Origin: Cytophagia bacterium
GTDB lineage: Bacteria; Bacteroidota; Bacteroidia; UBA7662
NCBI GenBank assembly: GCA_009926405.1
Contig: RFOZ01000026.1
Span: 1-17,417 of the forward strand
Length of the DNA: 17,417 bases
Direction of reading: 5' to 3'
The first letter of the stretch is position 1. Each line of letters begins with the position of its first letter. The translations under genes and the position numbers were made by a program. This document shows, one piece after another, positions 13,712 to 17,417 of the stretch. The notes under the pieces are model-generated. The model worked only from the letters and a program-made list of their open reading frames with translations, had not been told where the DNA came from and searched no databases.

Positions 13712-14491
13712 ATGCGTAGAGACTTGGATGAATTAATCAAAGGCAAATCTGTGGCCCTTCGGTTCTCCGAGGACAATTCTCCGGACGATCAGGCCCAGTA
13801 CCTGATTCCCTTGGAAGACTTTTTTCAGTTCGGTCTTTCGGTGGACTGTGTGGTCTTTGGTTTTGATGGGCAGGATATCAAAGTATTGTTAATTAAAAGG
13901 GGTGTTGCGCCTTACAAAAGTTTTTGGGCCCTTCCGGGGGACCTGGTTTATCCCCAGGAGGATTTAAACGGTGCTGCTCAACGCGTCCTGGAAAACCTGA
14001 CCGGTATTCGAGACGTCTTTATGCAACAAATCAAGACCTTTGGCAAGGTGGATCGTCACCCCCTGGGCCGGGTCATCACCGTGGCCTACAACGCCTTGAT
14101 TCGGGTGGAGAATTACGAACCCCGGGCCGCTTTTTGGGCTGACAATGTGCAATGGCATACCCTCTCCGAACTGGGGGACCTGGCCTTTGACCACAACGAA
14201 ATTCTTGCCAAAGGCGTCGAAAAACTCAAAGTCCGGGTTCGCAATCAACCCCTGGGCTTTGAGTTGCTTCCCGTCAATTTTACCCTGAATCAACTACAGA
14301 AATTGTACGAAGCGGTTCTGGGTCAACCCCTGGACAAAAGAAATTTCCGCAAAAAAATCCTGGGCATGAATTTTCTTGTGAAGTTGGATGCCAAACAGAC
14401 CAAAGACACCCGCCGCCCGGCTCAACTGTACACCTTTGATCGAATGCGTTATGAGGAGCTCACCCACAAGGGCTTTAATTTTGAACTTTAG
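13712..14491 (+). CDS. Nudix-fold transcriptional regulator (NrtR/AraR-like, Nudix domain plus winged helix)
   Basis: A 259-residue cytoplasmic protein with two domains. Residues 35-175 are a Nudix fold (VDCVVFGFDGQDIKVLLIKRG, FWALPGDLV, FGKVDRHPLGRVITVAYNALI). Residues 185-250 are a winged-helix C-terminus (LPVNFTLNQLQKLYEAVLG, RNFRKKILGM, RRPAQLYTFD). This combination is the NrtR-like family; in Bacteroidota such proteins include AraR-type sugar regulators. The Nudix box is degenerate. Where REUxEExGU is expected, residues 91-99 read RVLENLTGI, so three catalytic/metal glutamates are replaced by Val, Asn and Leu. It is therefore expected to bind a ligand rather than hydrolyse it. Its stop overlaps the next gene, a glycosidase, by 11 bases, which suggests it controls that operon. 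Confidence 0.88.
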   Translation: MRRDLDELIKGKSVALRFSEDNSPDDQAQYLIPLEDFFQFGLSVDCVVFGFDGQDIKVLLIKRGVAPYKSFWALPGDLVYPQEDLNGAAQRVLENLTGIRDVFMQQIKTFGKVDRHPLGRVITVAYNALIRVENYEPRAAFWADNVQWHTLSELGDLAFDHNEILAKGVEKLKVRVRNQPLGFELLPVNFTLNQLQKLYEAVLGQPLDKRNFRKKILGMNFLVKLDAKQTKDTRRPAQLYTFDRMRYEELTHKGFNFEL

Positions 14492-15833
14492 GGCCAAGCT
14501 TCGTTTGACCTGTCGACGGCTTGCATGGGCCTTGATGGGCTTGTTTTGGATAAGTTCGCTATTCCATCTCAAAGCTCAACCGGTTCATGTTCAATTGGTT
14601 CAGGATGCCGGAGTTTGGCGTATGGAGCGGGGTGGCCAACCGTACTATGTTCGTGGTGCCGGAGGTCAAGTACACATACCCCTCATGGTGGAATGCGGCG
14701 CGAATTCCCTCAGGACCTGGGGAATTGAGCGGGCGCAACAAATCCTTGACTCGGCTCATCGCTTTGGTCTCACCGTCATGCTGGGTATGTGGATGGGTCA
14801 CGAGCGTCATGGCTTTGATTATGACGACCCTGTTGCTGTTCGCGAACAATTCATTCATTTTGCTTCGGTGATTGATCGTTTCAAAACACATCCCGCCTTG
14901 TTATGCTGGGGAATCGGGAACGAAGTGGATTTGTTTTACACCAATGTCAAAGTTTGGGATGCCATTCAAGAAGTCGCAGCCTACGCCCATGCCCACGATC
15001 CGCATCATCCAACGTCCACCGTTACGGCTGGTTTGGATTCCATGGAAGTGCATTGGATCAAAACCAAAGCTCCGGATATCGATATCCTTGGTGTTAATAC
15101 CTACGGTGACCTCGAAAAGGCCCTTACGCGCATTCGATCCTTTGGATGGGAAAAAGCCTATATGATTACGGAATGGGGACCCAACGGACATTGGGAAGTC
15201 GCCAAAATGCCCTGGGGTGCCCCGGTTGAACAGTCCTCTGAAGCCAAATTCCGCAGTTACCAGCATCGCTACTCCAAAATCAAAGCCAAGGAATCGGAAG
15301 GTTGCGTTGGTTCCTACGCTTTTTTGTGGGGTCAAAAGCAAGAAACCACCGAGTCATGGTACGGTTTGTTGGATACCGAAGGCCGCCCAACCCGTGCCGT
15401 GGATGCCTTGATGGAAGGATGGAAAGAATCGCCCGTTGCCCAACCGGCTCCGGTTATCGAATCCATTGCAACCCCCTCCACTTTGCATCCCGATTCCCCT
15501 TGGATCGTGCATGCCGGGGAATGGGTGGAGGCTCGATTGCCTGATTCCGTTGGAATGGCCACCCTGCGTTGGAAAGTTTTGCCCGAAGCAACCCATACCA
15601 AAGCCGGCGGAGATTTTGAACAAAGTTTGGGCACCGTTCGTGTCCCCATGCGTACCGGGCCTGGTATGGTATGCCGGTTCAAAGCCCCCGCTCAGGAAGG
15701 GGCTTATCGGCTCTACGTGAGCGCTGTCAACAGGGCCGATAAATCCGCTCACGCCAATCGTTGTTTTTATGTCAAACCCGCCAAGCCTCGCAGCGCTTGG
15801 GGTTGGCGTTGGAATTTCTTTGCCCGTCCTTAG
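14481..15833 (+). CDS. secreted clan GH-A glycoside hydrolase (GH2/GH5-like TIM barrel) with C-terminal Ig-like domain
   Basis: A 450-residue exported hydrolase. Start choice: the frame opens at an ATG at 14388 deep inside the regulator gene. TTG at 14481 gives a classic signal peptide instead, with a basic n-region (RAKLRLTCRR), then LAWALMGLFWISSLF and cleavage near LKA|QP. The TIM barrel (about 45-325) shows GGQPYYVRGAGG, NSLRTWG, LTVMLGMWMGHERHG and the acid/base strand CWGIGNEVD with Glu148 after Asn147. The nucleophile strand is YMITEWGPNGHW with Glu231. This is the clan GH-A arrangement, closest by memory to GH2-type barrels. Residues 335-435 look like an Ig/FN3-like beta domain (PVIESIATPSTLHP to RLYVSAVNRADKS). 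There is no T9SS sorting domain, so it is probably periplasmic or outer-membrane associated. The substrate is unknown. It overlaps the regulator by 11 bases and lies 20 bp before the next gene. Confidence 0.85.
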   Translation: MNFRAKLRLTCRRLAWALMGLFWISSLFHLKAQPVHVQLVQDAGVWRMERGGQPYYVRGAGGQVHIPLMVECGANSLRTWGIERAQQILDSAHRFGLTVMLGMWMGHERHGFDYDDPVAVREQFIHFASVIDRFKTHPALLCWGIGNEVDLFYTNVKVWDAIQEVAAYAHAHDPHHPTSTVTAGLDSMEVHWIKTKAPDIDILGVNTYGDLEKALTRIRSFGWEKAYMITEWGPNGHWEVAKMPWGAPVEQSSEAKFRSYQHRYSKIKAKESEGCVGSYAFLWGQKQETTESWYGLLDTEGRPTRAVDALMEGWKESPVAQPAPVIESIATPSTLHPDSPWIVHAGEWVEARLPDSVGMATLRWKVLPEATHTKAGGDFEQSLGTVRVPMRTGPGMVCRFKAPAQEGAYRLYVSAVNRADKSAHANRCFYVKPAKPRSAWGWRWNFFARP

Positions 15834-15853
15834 GATTGTTATAACGCTATCGC

Positions 15854-17417
15854 ATGTTGATTCTACGCTCTTTTTTATGCTTCCTCCTTCTAACGGGAGC
15901 TTTGGGGCCTTGGGTCAACGACCGGGCGATGGCCCAGGATTTGTGGCCCCGGGAGAGCCTTCCAGCGACATCGCGTTTGCAAGTCAATGGTTTTTATCGC
16001 TTTGCGGCGACCTACTTGGACGAGAAAGTCGCCTACCCACGTTATCCAGACCAAGTTAGCACCCTGCCCGGTCGACAAATCTTTGTGGGGGATGATGCTC
16101 AGCTCCCCAACCTCTGGTTAAATCTCAAAGGAAAACCCGGTGGCAACCTTTCTTGGTCTTTTGATATCTATGCCTTTCAGTTTTTGAACGGTCGGGTGGG
16201 GGCGGCTTATTCCCCTCCCGTTGCCAGTGCAGCCCGGCCTAGCCTTTACGATCCCCTCGGTTCGTCGCGTTTGGCTCCCAGTCTGGGTATGAATCTGGGT
16301 ATGAACTTGGGGCTCCAGTGGAGTGATCGCCGTGCGGCCCATCAACTTCGGATCGGGGGCATCCACTGGTATTCCTTATCGGATTTGACCTTGGCCTCCT
16401 TTCGGGGGTATTTCCGTTGGTCACTCTTTGAGCGCAATCCCTGGGATCCGGTGACCCGGCAGCCGGTGGTTCGCTACGATGACTTGTATCGCTCGGGTCA
16501 GTTTGAGCAGGATGTGCGCTTTGGAGAAAGGGCCGTTCACGGCGCCATTTGGGATGTGTTACCCAAAAACGGTCTGATCAAAGCCTCCGTCTTCGCCGGC
16601 AAAACCGAGATGAACGCCGGGCTGGGCGGTCTTGCCTCCGGGACATTTGGGGGTCGTTTTCAACACAAATTGACATCATCCGGAGCCTGGCTTGCCGTGA
16701 ACTCTCTGAACCATCGTCAGTTTTTGGATTCATCGGGCAGCCAACGAACCTCCTACGGGGTGCATACCCTCGAAGGCCGGACGGCTCCCGGTAAACCTTG
16801 GGAAATCCGCGCAGAAATGGGGTTGGGGCGTTATAAGGACCCGGTTTACCAAGGGCCATGGTCGGAATTGGCTTCGGTCAAAGTCTTGACCCGTCCTGCC
16901 TTGACGGGCATTCCCCTGGAATTGCATGCCTACCGCATCGGCCGAGAGCTGGTAAATAACAACGGATTGTATTGGAATGTTGCGGTCCAAGAAAGAGGCC
17001 CCGCCTTGAACACGAATCCAACGGCCGGTGCCTCCGGTGCCAACGCTGTTTTGCGCCCCTTTGCCAGCGCCGTGGTTCCTTTGGGATTGATGACCAACAA
17101 CCGACAAGGCCTTAACCTCAACACCCGTTGGCAGACCGGTCCGCTACGATGGAATGTCGGCACCGGCATCGCTCGCGAAATTGTACCGGTTTCCAACCGA
17201 ATCACCTTCAATCATCCCATAAATCAATTCACCCGGGCCCGCTTTTGGCGTTGGAATTTCCCCCAAAATGTTGGCCCCTACGGTCGTCAGTCGGTCATCT
17301 ACCGGGATGTCTTTGAAACCGTCAAACTCAGCGATGATTCCGCGGGAATTCCTATGAATGCCAAGCATTTTTCGACCCTTGAAGCGCAGATCGCCTGGAA
17401 ATCTGAGGGCAGTCCCC
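15854..17417 (+). CDS. predicted outer-membrane beta-barrel protein, C-terminus cut by window edge
   Basis: The frame from ATG at 15854 stays open to the right edge, 521 codons, so the gene is partial. Residues 1-28 are a signal peptide (LRSFLCFLLLTGALG, cleavage near AMA|QD). The rest has no hydrophobic helices. It is rich in Trp, Tyr, Phe, Gly and Asn, with alternating strand-like segments such as NLSWSFDIYAFQFLNGRVG, QLRIGGIHWYSL, GYFRWSLFERN, LNLNTRWQTGPLRWNVGTG and ARFWRWNF. That pattern fits an outer-membrane barrel or porin. A small repeat GMNLGMNLG occurs near residue 150. I do not recognise the family. It is clearly not SusC (no plug or TonB box seen) or SusD. Its position 20 bp after the glycosidase implies a shared operon and a role in moving or anchoring a polysaccharide. 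Confidence 0.75.
   Translation, partial: MLILRSFLCFLLLTGALGPWVNDRAMAQDLWPRESLPATSRLQVNGFYRFAATYLDEKVAYPRYPDQVSTLPGRQIFVGDDAQLPNLWLNLKGKPGGNLSWSFDIYAFQFLNGRVGAAYSPPVASAARPSLYDPLGSSRLAPSLGMNLGMNLGLQWSDRRAAHQLRIGGIHWYSLSDLTLASFRGYFRWSLFERNPWDPVTRQPVVRYDDLYRSGQFEQDVRFGERAVHGAIWDVLPKNGLIKASVFAGKTEMNAGLGGLASGTFGGRFQHKLTSSGAWLAVNSLNHRQFLDSSGSQRTSYGVHTLEGRTAPGKPWEIRAEMGLGRYKDPVYQGPWSELASVKVLTRPALTGIPLELHAYRIGRELVNNNGLYWNVAVQERGPALNTNPTAGASGANAVLRPFASAVVPLGLMTNNRQGLNLNTRWQTGPLRWNVGTGIAREIVPVSNRITFNHPINQFTRARFWRWNFPQNVGPYGRQSVIYRDVFETVKLSDDSAGIPMNAKHFSTLEAQIAWKSEGSP

Noticed and set aside
1..17417. CRISPR arrays, tRNA or rRNA genes, insertion sequences, prophage
   Set aside because: No regularly spaced direct repeats, cloverleaf-like sequence, transposase, integrase or terminal inverted repeats were seen. 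Almost all the sequence is accounted for by protein genes.

Overview
The window looks like ordinary chromosome from a member of the Bacteroidota. Three things point there. Two secreted proteins end in type IX secretion (T9SS) type A sorting domains. Several genes are preceded by TAnnTTTG, the -7 promoter element of that phylum. One gene encodes a Nudix/winged-helix regulator of the kind found in Bacteroidota. Shine-Dalgarno sequences are not obvious, and several genes appear to start with GTG or TTG. No rRNA, tRNA, CRISPR array, insertion sequence or phage gene was seen, and I cannot name a genus.

Left part, 1-5577, minus strand: a compact run reading right to left. It encodes a CPBP-family membrane protease, CdsA (CDP-diacylglycerol synthase), a hexameric-type glutamate dehydrogenase, a short phosphatidylserine decarboxylase (Psd), a TetA-like MFS exporter, and a YwaF/TIGR02206-type membrane protein cut by the left edge. 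Most junctions overlap or are under 10 bp. The exception is an 83-bp gap before the dehydrogenase, which holds a candidate promoter. CdsA and Psd are the first and last of the three steps from phosphatidic acid to phosphatidylethanolamine. The dehydrogenase gene sits between them.

Middle, 5570-12047: a tRNA-dihydrouridine synthase is divergent from the protease gene, and both directions carry an identical TAAATTTG box. It converges on, and overlaps by 11 bp, a minus-strand gene for a large T9SS-secreted protein with a PA domain and an EF-hand-like loop. Next come a minus-strand EamA/DMT transporter and the divergent gltX, whose HIGH motif reads HPGG. A catalytically intact crotonase follows gltX.

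Right part, 12100-17417, plus strand: a carbohydrate-themed stretch. A T9SS-secreted protein carries three copies of a six-cysteine, CBM-like module in exact 342-bp register. An AraR/NrtR-like regulator with a ruined Nudix box follows. It overlaps by 11 bp a secreted clan GH-A glycosidase. Twenty bases later begins a predicted outer-membrane beta-barrel protein that runs off the right edge. The last three genes look like one transcription unit for glycan degradation or polysaccharide export. This is the least standard part of the window.
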